Shown here piece after piece: positions 24,197-33,243 of a stretch of 64,000 bases of DNA. The stretch is taken from assembly GCA_017304475.1 (NCBI GenBank), contig JAFKKV010000036.1:40780-104779 (forward strand), in the 5' to 3' direction. Positions within the stretch are counted from its first letter, which is position 1, and every line of letters begins with the position of its first letter. The translations under genes and the position numbers were made by a program. The notes under the pieces were generated by a model. It was not told the DNA's origin, searched no databases, and was given only the letters and a program-made list of their open reading frames with translations. The DNA is from Hyphomicrobiales bacterium (GTDB lineage Bacteria; Pseudomonadota; Alphaproteobacteria; Rhizobiales; Phreatobacteraceae).

Positions 24197-25444
24197 ATGT
24201 CGGTTTCGCCTGCCGTCCAGCCCCTGCCGCCGTCGCGCTTCCTTCTCGGCCTCGTCATTCTGCTCACCGGTCTCGGCGAGATGTCGACACAGATCTACGC
24301 GCCGGCGCTGCCCGCGCTGGCCGCCGGTTTCGGTGTCGGCGCGGTCGCCGTGCAGGCGACGCTCTCGGCCTTCATCATCGCCTTCGGCTGCGGCCAACTG
24401 GTCTACGGACCGCTGTCCGACCGTTTCGGCCGTCGCCCGATCCTGCTGGCCGGGCTCGGCCTCTATCTCCTCGCCACCCTCGGCTGCCTGATGGCGTCCT
24501 CGGTCGAAGAGCTGATCCTGGCGCGGGCGCTGCAGGGCGGCGGCGCCTGCGCGGCGCTGGTGCTCGCCCGGGCCATCACACGCGATGTCTGGGGCAAAGA
24601 CGCCCCACCGGTCATCGCCGTCTCGACATTGGCGATCGCCGTCTCCACCGTGATCTCGCCGCTCGCCGGCGGGCTCCTGTCGGCGACTGCGCTCGGCTGG
24701 CGGGCGAGCTTCGTGTTTCTCATCGTGTTCGGCCTGGCCGTCACCGTCGCCGTGGTCGTCGGCTATCGCGAGACCCATGCGAAACCGGATCCCGAGGCGA
24801 TCCGGCCAGGTCGCCTCCTCGGCAATTATGCCGGCCTGATCGGGGATGCCGGCTATATGGGTTATGCCCTGACGCTCGCCTTCGCCTATGGCGCGCTGTT
24901 CGCCTTCATTTCCGGCGCGCCGCTGGTCGTGGTCGGCCGCATGGGGCTGGCGCCCTGGCAATATGGCGCGAGCTTCGGCGCCGTCGTGTCGGGCCTTTGC
25001 CTCGGCATGATCGCGGCACGCACGGTCACCGGCGCCCTGGGTCTTCGCCGCACGGTCGCGCTTGGCGCCGCCCTGATGCTGGCCGCGACTATCGTCGCGC
25101 TCGGTGTCGGGCTTGCCGGTTGGACAAACCTGCCGGGCCTGCTGCTGCCGCAACTGCCGCTCACCTTCGGCGCGGGGCTGGTGCTGCCCAACGCGGTGGC
25201 GGGGGCGGTCATGCCGCAGGCGCAGCGCGCCGGATTGGCGGCGGGCCTTCTGGGCTTCCTGCAGATGGCCGGAGGCGCTGCCTTCGGCTTCCTGGTCGCC
25301 CGCCTGTTCGACGGCACGGCCTTGCCCATGCTGATGATCCAGGTCGCCGCGGTCTCTGGTCTCGCCCTGTCCTTCGGGCTGCTGGTCTGGCGGAAGCGGC
25401 CAACGATCCCGATGGCCACGGAAAGCCTGCCGCGGAGGCCATGA
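24197..25444 (+). CDS. Bcr/CflA-type MFS transporter
   Basis: 415 residues, 12 predicted membrane helices. The MFS motif A 'YGPLSDRFGRRPILLAGLGLY' and 'ALQGGGACAALVLARAITRDVW' mark the Bcr/CflA drug:H+ antiporter subfamily, as does 'STQIYAPALPALA' in helix 1. It begins 14 bp after the thiolase stop and is likely cotranscribed. The exported compound is unknown; pairing with a thiolase hints at an organic acid or related metabolite, which is inference. Confidence 0.85.
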   Translation: MSVSPAVQPLPPSRFLLGLVILLTGLGEMSTQIYAPALPALAAGFGVGAVAVQATLSAFIIAFGCGQLVYGPLSDRFGRRPILLAGLGLYLLATLGCLMASSVEELILARALQGGGACAALVLARAITRDVWGKDAPPVIAVSTLAIAVSTVISPLAGGLLSATALGWRASFVFLIVFGLAVTVAVVVGYRETHAKPDPEAIRPGRLLGNYAGLIGDAGYMGYALTLAFAYGALFAFISGAPLVVVGRMGLAPWQYGASFGAVVSGLCLGMIAARTVTGALGLRRTVALGAALMLAATIVALGVGLAGWTNLPGLLLPQLPLTFGAGLVLPNAVAGAVMPQAQRAGLAAGLLGFLQMAGGAAFGFLVARLFDGTALPMLMIQVAAVSGLALSFGLLVWRKRPTIPMATESLPRRP

Positions 25445-25490
25445 CGGGTGCGGCCGACCGCAGCCGGCCGCGGCTGTCATCCACGGCCGT

Positions 25491-27404
25491 TCAGGCGACG
25501 CTTTCCGGCGCGGGCTTGCCCTGCCTCGGGCTTGGGGCATGTGCCGCCCGGGGCGGCTCGGCTGTTGCGGCAATGACGCGAACCGCCCCTCGGCTCGCAT
25601 CCGAAACAGTCGCCGCATAGGATTTCAGGGCTTTCGAGACCAGGCGGGTGCGCGATTTCGGCTGCCAGTTCGGCCTGCCCGGGCTCTCCATCGCGCGGCG
25701 CCGCCGATCCAGGACCGCCTCCTCGACCTTCAGCGTGAGCGTGCGCGCGGGGATGTCGATGGCGATCAGGTCGCCGTCCTCGACCAGGCCGATCAATCCG
25801 CCGCCCGCCGCCTCCGGCGAGACATGGCCGATCGACAGTCCGCCGGAGCCGCCGGAGAAACGGCCGTCGGTGACGAGCGCGCAATGCCGGTCGAGCTTCA
25901 TCGATTTCAGAAAGGTGGTGGGATGCAGCATTTCCTGCATGCCCGGCCCGCCGCGCGGTCCCTCATAACGAACCACGACGACGTCGCCGGCCGCGACCCG
26001 GCCGCCGAGGATGCCCTCGACCGCTTCGTCCTGGGATTCGAACACCCGGGCAGGGCCTTCGAACACCAGCATGTCCGCCGCGACCGCGGCCGTCTTGATC
26101 ACGGCGCCCTGGTCCGCGAGATTGCCGTATAGCACCGCCAGCCCGCCGTCCCGGCTATAGGCATGGGCGAGGTCGCGAATGCAGCCGGCCGTGCGGTCAC
26201 GATCGAGGTCGGGATAACGCTTGTCCTGGCCGAAGGGCACGATGGTCCTGACGCCGCCGGGCGCGGCGCGGTAGAAATCCGACAGTTTCGCGTCGTCCGA
26301 CCGCAGGATGTCCCAGGCGTCGATCGCCGCGCCGAGCGACGTGCCATGCACGGTTGCCGTGCTGCGATCGATCAGGCCGGCACGGTCGAGTTCGCCGAGG
26401 ATGGCCATGATGCCGCCAGCCCGGTGGACGTCCTCGATGAAGTAGCGGTCGGTCGCCGGCGAGACCTTGCAGAGATTGGGCACGCGACGCGACAGCCGGT
26501 CGATCGCGGCGAGATCGAAGGCGACGTCGCCCTCCTGCGCCGCCGCCAGCAGATGCAGGATCGTATTGGTCGAACCGCCCATGGCGATGTCGAGCGTCAT
26601 GGCGTTGGCGAAAGCCGAGGCGGTGGCGATGCCGCGTGGCAAGGCACGCTCGTCATCCTGCCGGTACCAGCGCCGGGCCAGCGCGACGATCGTCCGTCCG
26701 GCCTCGGTGAAGAGGTCGCGCCGCAGCTTGTGCGTCGCGAGAAGGGTGCCGTTGCCGGGCAGCGCCAGGCCGAGCGCCTCGGTCAGGCAGTTCATCGAAT
26801 TGGCGGTGAACATGCCGGAGCAGGAGCCGCAGGTCGGGCAGGCCGCGCGTTCGATCGCGGCGAGCGCCGCGTCCGAGGTCTGCGGATCGGCGCCGTGGCG
26901 GATCGACGAGATCAGGTCGAGCCGCGGCGCCGCCGGTTCGTTCGGCAGCCGGCCGGATTCCATCGGGCCGCCCGAGACGAAGATGGTGGGGATGTTCAGC
27001 CGCATGGCGGCGAGCAGCATGCCCGGCGTGATCTTGTCGCAGTTCGAGATGCAGACCAGCGCGTCGGCGCAATGGGCGTTGACCATATATTCGATGCTGT
27101 CGGCGATGATCTCGCGCGACGGCAGGCTGTAGAGCATCCCGGCATGGCCATTGGCGATGCCGTCATCGACCGCGATGGTGTGGAACTCGCGCGGCACGCC
27201 GCCGGCGGCCCAGATCTCGGCGGCGACGATGTCGCCGACATCCTTCAGGTGCACGTGGCCCGGAACGAACTGGGTATAGGAATTGGCGATGGCGATGATC
27301 GGCTTGCCGAAATCGCCGTCCTTGAGCCCGGTGGCGCGCCACAGCGCCCGCGCACCGGCACGCTCGCGGCCTTCGGTCGTCGTGTTGGATCGCAGGGCTG
27401 GCAT
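25491..27404 (-). CDS. ilvD: dihydroxy-acid dehydratase IlvD
   Basis: 637 residues, slightly longer than the ~616 of E. coli IlvD because of an Ala/Pro-rich tail. It dehydrates 2,3-dihydroxy-isovalerate or -3-methylvalerate in valine and isoleucine synthesis. Iron-sulfur ligands appear in 'CISNCDKITPGM' and 'CPTCGSCSGMFTANSMNCLTEALG', and 'VTDGRFSGGSGGLSIGHVSPEA' is the active-site block. The ATG at 27404 has AAAGGAAG upstream; earlier in-frame ATGs lack one. The related sugar-acid dehydratases share this fold, but the MTANSMNCL region and length favour IlvD. A LysR gene is divergent (234-bp gap with no other recognisable content). Confidence 0.88.
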   Translation of the reverse strand: MPALRSNTTTEGRERAGARALWRATGLKDGDFGKPIIAIANSYTQFVPGHVHLKDVGDIVAAEIWAAGGVPREFHTIAVDDGIANGHAGMLYSLPSREIIADSIEYMVNAHCADALVCISNCDKITPGMLLAAMRLNIPTIFVSGGPMESGRLPNEPAAPRLDLISSIRHGADPQTSDAALAAIERAACPTCGSCSGMFTANSMNCLTEALGLALPGNGTLLATHKLRRDLFTEAGRTIVALARRWYRQDDERALPRGIATASAFANAMTLDIAMGGSTNTILHLLAAAQEGDVAFDLAAIDRLSRRVPNLCKVSPATDRYFIEDVHRAGGIMAILGELDRAGLIDRSTATVHGTSLGAAIDAWDILRSDDAKLSDFYRAAPGGVRTIVPFGQDKRYPDLDRDRTAGCIRDLAHAYSRDGGLAVLYGNLADQGAVIKTAAVAADMLVFEGPARVFESQDEAVEGILGGRVAAGDVVVVRYEGPRGGPGMQEMLHPTTFLKSMKLDRHCALVTDGRFSGGSGGLSIGHVSPEAAGGGLIGLVEDGDLIAIDIPARTLTLKVEEAVLDRRRRAMESPGRPNWQPKSRTRLVSKALKSYAATVSDASRGAVRVIAATAEPPRAAHAPSPRQGKPAPESVA

Positions 27405-27638
27405 CGGTTCGCTTCCTTTGGGCGGCTCTGGCGCCACCGGGACGCCGGGCCGGACGCTAGTCGCGGCAAGGCAGCCCGGGAAATTGGAAAGCGGCATCCG
27501 AGCCATCGGTGGAATCGATCATGGCGCGGCCCGGCCGGCGCCGCGCGAGGCCCGGGCTTGCGGCGCAGTCCGCTTGGCTCGATCCTGGCCCGTGGCGCGG
27601 CCGCTCTCGGGCTTGGCGCCGTCACCGGGCGTGCCGAC

Positions 27639-28517
27639 ATGCTGCGAAATATCGATATCGATCTCCTGAGATGCTTCGTCACGGTGGCCGAGCTGCGCAG
27701 CTTCACGCGCGCGGCTTCCGCCCTGTTCAGGACCCAGTCGACCATCAGCACCCAGATCCGCCGGCTCGAGGAACTGGCCGGCCAGACCCTGCTGCAGCGC
27801 TCGCCGCACGAGGTCCAGCTGACGCGCATCGGCGAGGATTTCCTGGCCTATGCGCGCCGCATCGTCGCCCTGCACGACGAGGCGCTCGACGTGGTCAATG
27901 CCAAGGGCGTCAGCGGTACCGTGCGGCTCGCCGTGATGGACGACTATGCGACGATCGTGCTGCCGGACACCCTGGCGCGGTTCGTCCGGTCGCATCCGGG
28001 CGTGGAGCTGGAGGTGACGACGGGCTTCACGCGCGACCTGCTGAACGATCTCGGCGGCGGCTTCGACCTGGTGCTGGCGACGCAGAAGGCGGGCGATGGC
28101 CGCGGCGACGTCCTGAGGATCGAGCGGACCTCCTGGGCCTGCTCGGACAGCCATGACGGCGCGCGCGTCGAGCCGCTGCCTCTGGCCCTGCTCAAGGCGC
28201 CGAACATGTACCGGGAATGGGCGCTCGAAGCGCTCAATGCCGCCGGCCTGCGCTGGCGGCTCCTGTTCAGCAGTTCGAGCATCGGTGCCGTCGAGGCAAT
28301 GGCCGCCTCGGGCGCCGCGGTGACCGTGGTCAAGGCTGGCACGGCCCGTCCGGGGCTGCGGCTGATCGGCGCCGAGGCCGGCCTGCCGCCTCTGCCGGCG
28401 TCCGAAATCGCCCTGCATCTGGCGCCGGGCCGGCCAAGTGCGGCGACCCGGGCGCTGAGGGATCACCTGCATGCGTCGCTGAAGCCGGGCGACGGCGCCG
28501 AAGCCGGCATCGGCTAG
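27639..28517 (+). CDS. LysR-family regulator
   Basis: 292 residues. HTH 'DIDLLRCFVTVAELRSFTRAASALFRTQSTISTQIRRLEELAGQTLLQRSPHEVQLTRIGEDFLAYARRIV', then a periplasmic-binding-like effector domain. The open frame extends far upstream, but the protein-like sequence starts at MLRNIDIDLL (27639). It is divergent from ilvD and 223 bp upstream of a TRAP binding-protein gene; either could be its target. Confidence 0.88.
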   Translation: MLRNIDIDLLRCFVTVAELRSFTRAASALFRTQSTISTQIRRLEELAGQTLLQRSPHEVQLTRIGEDFLAYARRIVALHDEALDVVNAKGVSGTVRLAVMDDYATIVLPDTLARFVRSHPGVELEVTTGFTRDLLNDLGGGFDLVLATQKAGDGRGDVLRIERTSWACSDSHDGARVEPLPLALLKAPNMYREWALEALNAAGLRWRLLFSSSSIGAVEAMAASGAAVTVVKAGTARPGLRLIGAEAGLPPLPASEIALHLAPGRPSAATRALRDHLHASLKPGDGAEAGIG

Positions 28518-28740
28518 CCCGATCATGCCCATCGGCGGAATTCATTTCAGCCGATCCGCGCGGCTTCCTAGGGTTTCGCCGGACCACTGCCGAGCCGGGC
28601 AGCCGCGACGATAAAACAGTTCAATGGCGAGGGTGATCGGGCTAGGTTCCGCGCCTTCGCTGGCGGCGTGGCCGTGGCGGCCCGGTTCGACGGTCGCCAT
28701 CAGCCCTTGCCGCCACAAGAATCCGACACGAGGAATCCTC

Positions 28741-29835
28741 ATGGACCGCCGCAAATTCATCAAGACCTCCGGTCTCGTCACCGGCGCCGCAGCAGCGGTC
28801 GCGACCCCGGCCATCGCCCAGTCGCTGCCGAAAGTCTCCTGGCGCCTGACCTCCAGCTACCCGAAGAGCCTCGACACGCTCTATGGGCTCAGCACGCACC
28901 TGGCCAAGCGGGTGGCGGAGATGACCGACAACCAGTTCCAGATCCAGCCTTTCGCCGCCGGCGAAATCGTGCCGGCGCTGCAGGCGCTCGACGCGGTGCA
29001 GAACGGCACGGTGGAATGCAGCCACACGCTGTCGAGCTTCTATATCGGCAAGGATCCGGCCTTTGCCTTCGACACTTCGCTGCCCTTCGGCCTGAACACG
29101 CGCCAGCAGAACGCCTGGCTCCATCAGGGCGGCGGCATCGAGCTCGTCCGCGAGTTCATGAAGTCCTACAATGTCCACATGATCCCCTCGGGCAATACCG
29201 GCGCGCAGATGGGCGGCTGGTTCCGCAAGGAGATCAAGTCGGTCGCCGACCTGAAGGGCCTCAAGTTCCGCATCGCCGGCCTCGGCGGCACGATCCTGGC
29301 CCGCCTCGGCGTGGTGCCGCAGCAGATCGGCGGCGGCGACATCTATCCGGCGCTGGAGCGCGGCACGATCGATGCGGCCGAGTTCTCCGGCCCGCATGAC
29401 GACGAGAAGCTGGGTTTCCAGAAGGTCGCCAAATATTACTACTATCCCGGCTGGTGGGAGGGCTGCGCCAACGTCCCGCTGGTCGTCAACATGGACAAGT
29501 GGAACGCCCTGCCGGCTCACTACAAGGCGGTGGTCGAGGCCGCCTGCACCGAGACCCTGCTGCTGAGCATCGCCAAATATGACAACCAGAATCCGGATGC
29601 GCTGTTCCGGCTGGTCGCCAGTGGCGCGGAGCTGCGCGGCTTCCCGCAGGACGTGATGCAGGCCGCCTTCAAGGAGGCCTTCGCGCTTTATGGCGAGCTT
29701 GCCGCCTCCAACGCCAACTTCAAGAAGTTCTACGATTCCTGGCTGCCCTACTGGAAGAAGGAACATGTCTGGTTCCGCGTCGCCGAACTGCCGTTCGACG
29801 CTTTCGTGTCGAACCAGGCCCAGGCGCAGCGTTGA
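28741..29835 (+). CDS. TRAP transporter substrate-binding protein, TakP/DctP-like
   Basis: 364 residues. Tat-type signal peptide (MDRRKFIKTSGLVTGAAAAV, cleavage near AIAQ), then 'KVSWRLTSSYPKSLDTLYGLSTHLAKRVAEMTDNQFQIQPFAAGEIVPALQALDAVQNG', close to TakP-type 2-oxoacid binders. The carboxylate-binding Arg is in 'GLKFRIAGLGG', followed by 'RGTIDAAEFSGPHDD'. GAGGA precedes the ATG. No dctQ or dctM membrane subunits lie nearby, so it is an orphan binding protein within this window. A strong hairpin follows the stop. Confidence 0.87.
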   Translation: MDRRKFIKTSGLVTGAAAAVATPAIAQSLPKVSWRLTSSYPKSLDTLYGLSTHLAKRVAEMTDNQFQIQPFAAGEIVPALQALDAVQNGTVECSHTLSSFYIGKDPAFAFDTSLPFGLNTRQQNAWLHQGGGIELVREFMKSYNVHMIPSGNTGAQMGGWFRKEIKSVADLKGLKFRIAGLGGTILARLGVVPQQIGGGDIYPALERGTIDAAEFSGPHDDEKLGFQKVAKYYYYPGWWEGCANVPLVVNMDKWNALPAHYKAVVEAACTETLLLSIAKYDNQNPDALFRLVASGAELRGFPQDVMQAAFKEAFALYGELAASNANFKKFYDSWLPYWKKEHVWFRVAELPFDAFVSNQAQAQR

Positions 29836-29855
29836 CGTCCTGAGACGATGATCTT

Positions 29856-29884
29856 CCGGCGGCGCGGCCTTGCCGCGCCGCCGG
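29856..29884 (+). terminator. terminator hairpin after the TRAP binding protein
   Basis: A 13-bp perfect stem (CCGGCGGCGCGGC at 29856-29868 with GCCGCGCCGCCGG at 29872-29884) around a 3-nt loop, 20 bp after the stop codon. Only a weak ATTTA follows. Confidence 0.7.
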
Positions 29885-30113
29885 CATTTACGAGTTTGCT
29901 TCGCCGATCCGCCTGCCGCGGCTGATGCCGCCTCCCGGCCCGAGGCCGCGTGATCGCGGCTGCTCGCGATCGGCCGTTCCTGCCTCCCATTCATTCCCCG
30001 GTCTCTCAGCTTCGCGCCCGCCCGGCGCGGGATTGCGCGGCCTTGCGCCTCGCCGGCGATTGAACGCCTGGGGAAGGCAGCCGACCCCTGGTCGCCCATC
30101 CGCTTGACTCCCT

Positions 30114-30138
30114 ACTGGCATCGTGCTGGCATGCCAGT
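30114..30138. promoter_or_regulatory. candidate GntR operator upstream of the GntR-symporter-aldolase cassette
   Basis: ACTGGCAT (30114-30121) and ATGCCAGT (30131-30138) form a perfect 8-bp inverted repeat. Overlapping it, CTGGCATGCCAG (30126-30137) is a 12-bp palindrome, so CTGGCAT occurs three times counting both strands. The site abuts the GntR start (30140), fitting autoregulation. Confidence 0.55.
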
Positions 30139-30139
30139 C

Positions 30140-30805
30140 ATGAACCAGCTGGCCCCGCTGCATCGCGACGATGCCTATCAACGCATTCGCGACCTCATCG
30201 TCTCGGGCGAGGTCGCCGCCGACGTCGCGCTGTCCGAGCGAACGCTGGCGGAAACGCTCGGCCTCGGCCGGACGCCGGTGCGCGAAGCCCTGAAGGCGCT
30301 CGCCAAGGACGGCCTGCTGACCATTCACCCGATGCGCGGCACCTTCGTCCGGCAATTGTCGTTCGACGACCTGCGCGAGATCCACGAAATGCGCCTGGGC
30401 CTGGAGGGGTTGGCGGCCTTTCTGGCGGCCAGTCGAGGGCCGTCGGCGGCGTTGAAGGTGTCGGTCGCCTGGCTGCGCGCGCTCGAATGCCAGGCGGAGC
30501 TGGATGTCGAGGAGGCGCAGCAAGCCGGCTGGACCTTCCATGACGAGCTGTTCCGCGCCGCGGGCAATGGCCGGCTGGTCGCGAGCTATGACGGCCTCAG
30601 GGCGCAGAGCGGTCTCGCCCTGCAGAAGATGCGCAAATACAGCCTGGATCGTACCCGGCAGGCGGTCACCGAACATCTCGACATCTATGCCGCGGTCGAA
30701 GCCGGCGATGCCGCGGCCGCCCAGCAGCGGATGTGGCGGCACCTGTCGTCCGCCTTCGAAGCCCGGCTGGCGGCCCTGGGCGCCGTCCGGCCTCAGACCT
30801 TGTAG
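30140..30805 (+). CDS. GntR-family (FCD) regulator
   Basis: 221 residues. Winged helix 'DDAYQRIRDLIVSGEVAADVALSERTLAETLGLGRTPVREALKALAKDGLLTIHPMRGTFV' followed by an all-helical FCD domain with metal-site histidine candidates in 'FHDELFRAAGN' and 'VTEHLDIYAAVEAGDAAAAQQRMWRHL'. The ATG at 30131 lies in the operator, so I prefer 30140; neither has a strong ribosome-binding site. It is the first gene of a cassette with a DAACS symporter and a threonine-type aldolase. Confidence 0.85.
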   Translation: MNQLAPLHRDDAYQRIRDLIVSGEVAADVALSERTLAETLGLGRTPVREALKALAKDGLLTIHPMRGTFVRQLSFDDLREIHEMRLGLEGLAAFLAASRGPSAALKVSVAWLRALECQAELDVEEAQQAGWTFHDELFRAAGNGRLVASYDGLRAQSGLALQKMRKYSLDRTRQAVTEHLDIYAAVEAGDAAAAQQRMWRHLSSAFEARLAALGAVRPQTL

Positions 30806-30825
30806 CCGAGAGGGGATCCGAGATC

Positions 30826-32088
30826 ATGGCGGCGCGCGCTTTCACCTTGAACATTTTCCGCTGGCCGCTGGTGTTCCAGATGCTGCTGGGCCTGGCCGCG
30901 GGCCTCTCGGTGGGGCTCACCTGGCCATCTCTGGGCATCAGCCTCAGGCCGGTCGGCACCGCCTTCGTCGAGGCGGTGAAAATGATCGTCATCCCCGTGG
31001 TCTTCGCGACCGTCACGCTCGGCATCTACCGGATGGGCCGGGAGCTGAAGACCCTGGGCCGGGTCGCCGCCATCTGCTTCGTCTATTTCTACCTGGCGAC
31101 CGTCATTTCCATCGTCATCGGGCTGGCGCTGAATGCGCTGTTCCATCCCGGCGCCGGGGCGCCGCTCGCCGCCACCGGCCGGATCCCGGCTAATCTTGCC
31201 GTCTCGGTCGACTGGGTGAAGTTCTTCATCGACATGATCCCCTCGAACATCGTCGCGGCCATGGCGGCGCAGCAGGTGCTGCCGACCCTGGTCTTCTCGA
31301 TCCTGTTCGGCCTGGCGCTCGCGACCATCGGCGAGATCGGCCGGCCGGTCGTGGCGGTGCTGGAAGCGGTCACCCAGGCCATGTTCAGGATCACCCGGTG
31401 GATCACCGCGACGGCGCCGATCGCCATCTTCGCGATCATGGCCTGGCTGTTCGCCTCCCAGGGCCTGGCGACCGTGGTGGCGCTCGCCAAGCTCGTGGCC
31501 GTCATGTATCTCGGCCTCGTCGTGCTGGTCCTGGTGTTCTGGCTGATCCTCTGGTCGATCGGCGAGAAACCGATCGCGGTGACCCGGGCGATCATGGAAC
31601 CGGTGATCCTCGGCTTCTCCACCCGCTCGTCGGAGGTCACGCTCCCCGTTCACATGGAGAAGCTGCAGGCCATGGGCGTGCCCAACCGGATCGTCTCGGT
31701 GGTGCTGCCGCTCGGCTATGCCTTCAACCGCGACGGCTCGATCATGTATTTCGCGCTCGCCGTCACCTTCCTCGCCGAGGCCTATGGCGTGCCGCTCGAC
31801 TGGTCGGCCCTGCTGACCATCCTGATGGTCACCACGATCGCCAGCAAAGGCAGCGCCAATGTCCCTTCCGGCGGCCTGGTCGCCATCGCCATGGTGCTGA
31901 CCGCGATCGGCCTGCCGGTCGAGGCGCTGGCGATCATCGCCGGTGTCGACGCCTTCCTGGACATGGGCCGGACCGCCATCAACGTGTTCGGCAATACGGT
32001 CGCGGTGAAGCTCGTCCAGAAGTTCAGCGGACCCTTGCCGGACGAAGAGCCCGTGGCCGCCGTCCAGCTCGATCCGCAGCGGGCCTGA
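30826..32088 (+). CDS. dicarboxylate/amino acid:cation symporter (DAACS/DctA-like)
   Basis: 420 residues. Secondary transporter with eight helices and hairpins: 'KMIVIPVVFATVTLGIYRMG', 'ILGFSTRSSEVTLPVHMEKLQAMGVP' (HP1 serine-rich), 'PLGYAFNRDGSIMYFALA' (TM7 NxxGS) and 'ASKGSANVPSGGLVAIAMVL' (HP2). Typical substrates are C4-dicarboxylates or acidic/neutral amino acids. 'FLDMGRTAINVFGNTVAVKLV' at TM8 has Asp and Arg positions used for amino-acid or dicarboxylate binding. GAGAGGGG lies upstream. The downstream aldolase suggests a 3-hydroxy amino acid substrate. Confidence 0.88.
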   Translation: MAARAFTLNIFRWPLVFQMLLGLAAGLSVGLTWPSLGISLRPVGTAFVEAVKMIVIPVVFATVTLGIYRMGRELKTLGRVAAICFVYFYLATVISIVIGLALNALFHPGAGAPLAATGRIPANLAVSVDWVKFFIDMIPSNIVAAMAAQQVLPTLVFSILFGLALATIGEIGRPVVAVLEAVTQAMFRITRWITATAPIAIFAIMAWLFASQGLATVVALAKLVAVMYLGLVVLVLVFWLILWSIGEKPIAVTRAIMEPVILGFSTRSSEVTLPVHMEKLQAMGVPNRIVSVVLPLGYAFNRDGSIMYFALAVTFLAEAYGVPLDWSALLTILMVTTIASKGSANVPSGGLVAIAMVLTAIGLPVEALAIIAGVDAFLDMGRTAINVFGNTVAVKLVQKFSGPLPDEEPVAAVQLDPQRA

Positions 32089-32119
32089 CCGTCCGCTCCC
32101 GATACCAACAGGCCTGTCC

Positions 32120-33172
32120 ATGCTTCCCATCGATCTGCGCAGCGATACCGTGACCCGGCCGACCGAGGCCATGATGGCGGCCATGGCCCAGGCGCCGCTC
32201 GGCGACGACAGCCGCGACGGCGATCCGACGGTCGGCCGGCTGGAGCAATTGGCGGCGCAACTGACCGGCAAGGATGCGGCGCTGTTCGTTCCGAGTGGCA
32301 CCATGGGCAATCTCGTCGCGCTGATGAGCCATGCCCAGCGCGGCAGCCAGGTCCTGGTCGATGCCGGCGCCCATCTCCTGACCTCGGAAATGGGTGGCCT
32401 GGTCGCCATCGCGGGCATTGTCCCGCAGGTCATGCCGAGCCGGCTCGGCCGGATGGACGAGGCGGCGGTCGCTACGGCGCTGACTGCCGGCCATGCGCCG
32501 GGACGGCTCGCGCCCGGCCTCGTCTGGCTGGAGACCAGCCACAATGACGCGGGCGGTCTGGTCCTGCCGCTCGACCATGTCGCACGTTTGGGCGCGCTTG
32601 CCCGCCGGCACGGCGTGCCGCTGCATATCGACGGCGCGCGGCTGTTTAATGCCGCCGTGGCCCTCGGCGTGCCGGCCGCGACCCTGGCAGGGCCCGCCGA
32701 CAGCGTCATGTTCTGCGTCTCCAAGGGACTGAGCGCGCCCGTCGGCAGCCTGCTCGCGGGCAGCCAAGCATTCGTTGCACGTGCCCGGGCGCTGCGCCGC
32801 ATGGTGGGCGGCAGCCTGCGCCAGTCGGGCGTCATCGCGGCGGCCGGCATCGTCGCGCTGGAGACGATGATCGGCCGGCTCGCGGAGGATCATCGCATGG
32901 CCCGCCGGCTCGCCTCGGGGCTGGCCGCGATCGATGCCGGGCTGGTTGAAACCAGCCTGGTGGAGACCAATATCGTGAAGGTCGATCTCGCCGCTTCCGG
33001 ACTGGACGCGGCGACCTGGACGAGCAGACTTGCCACGTCGGGCGTGCTGGTTCAGCCGCGCGGCGGGGCGCAGTTGCGGCTGGTGACCCACCGCCATATC
33101 GACGCGGCGGCCGTCGACATGGCGCTGTCGGCCTTCGCGGAGGTTGCGCGGCAGGCCGGCACAGCCCGCTAG
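32120..33172 (+). CDS. low-specificity threonine aldolase-like PLP enzyme
   Basis: 350 residues. Fold-type I PLP aldolase that splits beta-hydroxy-alpha-amino acids into glycine and an aldehyde. 'PIDLRSDTVTRPTEAMMAAMAQAPLGDDSRDGDPTVGRLEQLAAQLTGKDAALFVPSGTMGN' is the signature N-terminus; PLP lysine in 'VMFCVSKGLSAPVGSLLAG'; 'HIDGARLFNAAVALG' holds the PLP-ring aspartate. It follows the symporter by 31 bp in the same operon. It could act on threonine, allo-threonine or beta-hydroxyaspartate-like compounds. Confidence 0.85.
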   Translation: MLPIDLRSDTVTRPTEAMMAAMAQAPLGDDSRDGDPTVGRLEQLAAQLTGKDAALFVPSGTMGNLVALMSHAQRGSQVLVDAGAHLLTSEMGGLVAIAGIVPQVMPSRLGRMDEAAVATALTAGHAPGRLAPGLVWLETSHNDAGGLVLPLDHVARLGALARRHGVPLHIDGARLFNAAVALGVPAATLAGPADSVMFCVSKGLSAPVGSLLAGSQAFVARARALRRMVGGSLRQSGVIAAAGIVALETMIGRLAEDHRMARRLASGLAAIDAGLVETSLVETNIVKVDLAASGLDAATWTSRLATSGVLVQPRGGAQLRLVTHRHIDAAAVDMALSAFAEVARQAGTAR

Positions 33173-33243
33173 TTTCAACCTATGGTCGCCGTCGGCATTC
33201 CGTGGCAAGCTTCGCGTCCCACGAGAATGCGGAGAGACCGGTC

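Noticed and set aside
30104..30139. TTG at 30104 or ATG at 30131 as start of the GntR regulator
   Set aside because: Both lie before or within the palindromic operator; 30140 gives the normal family N-terminus. This is not fully settled.
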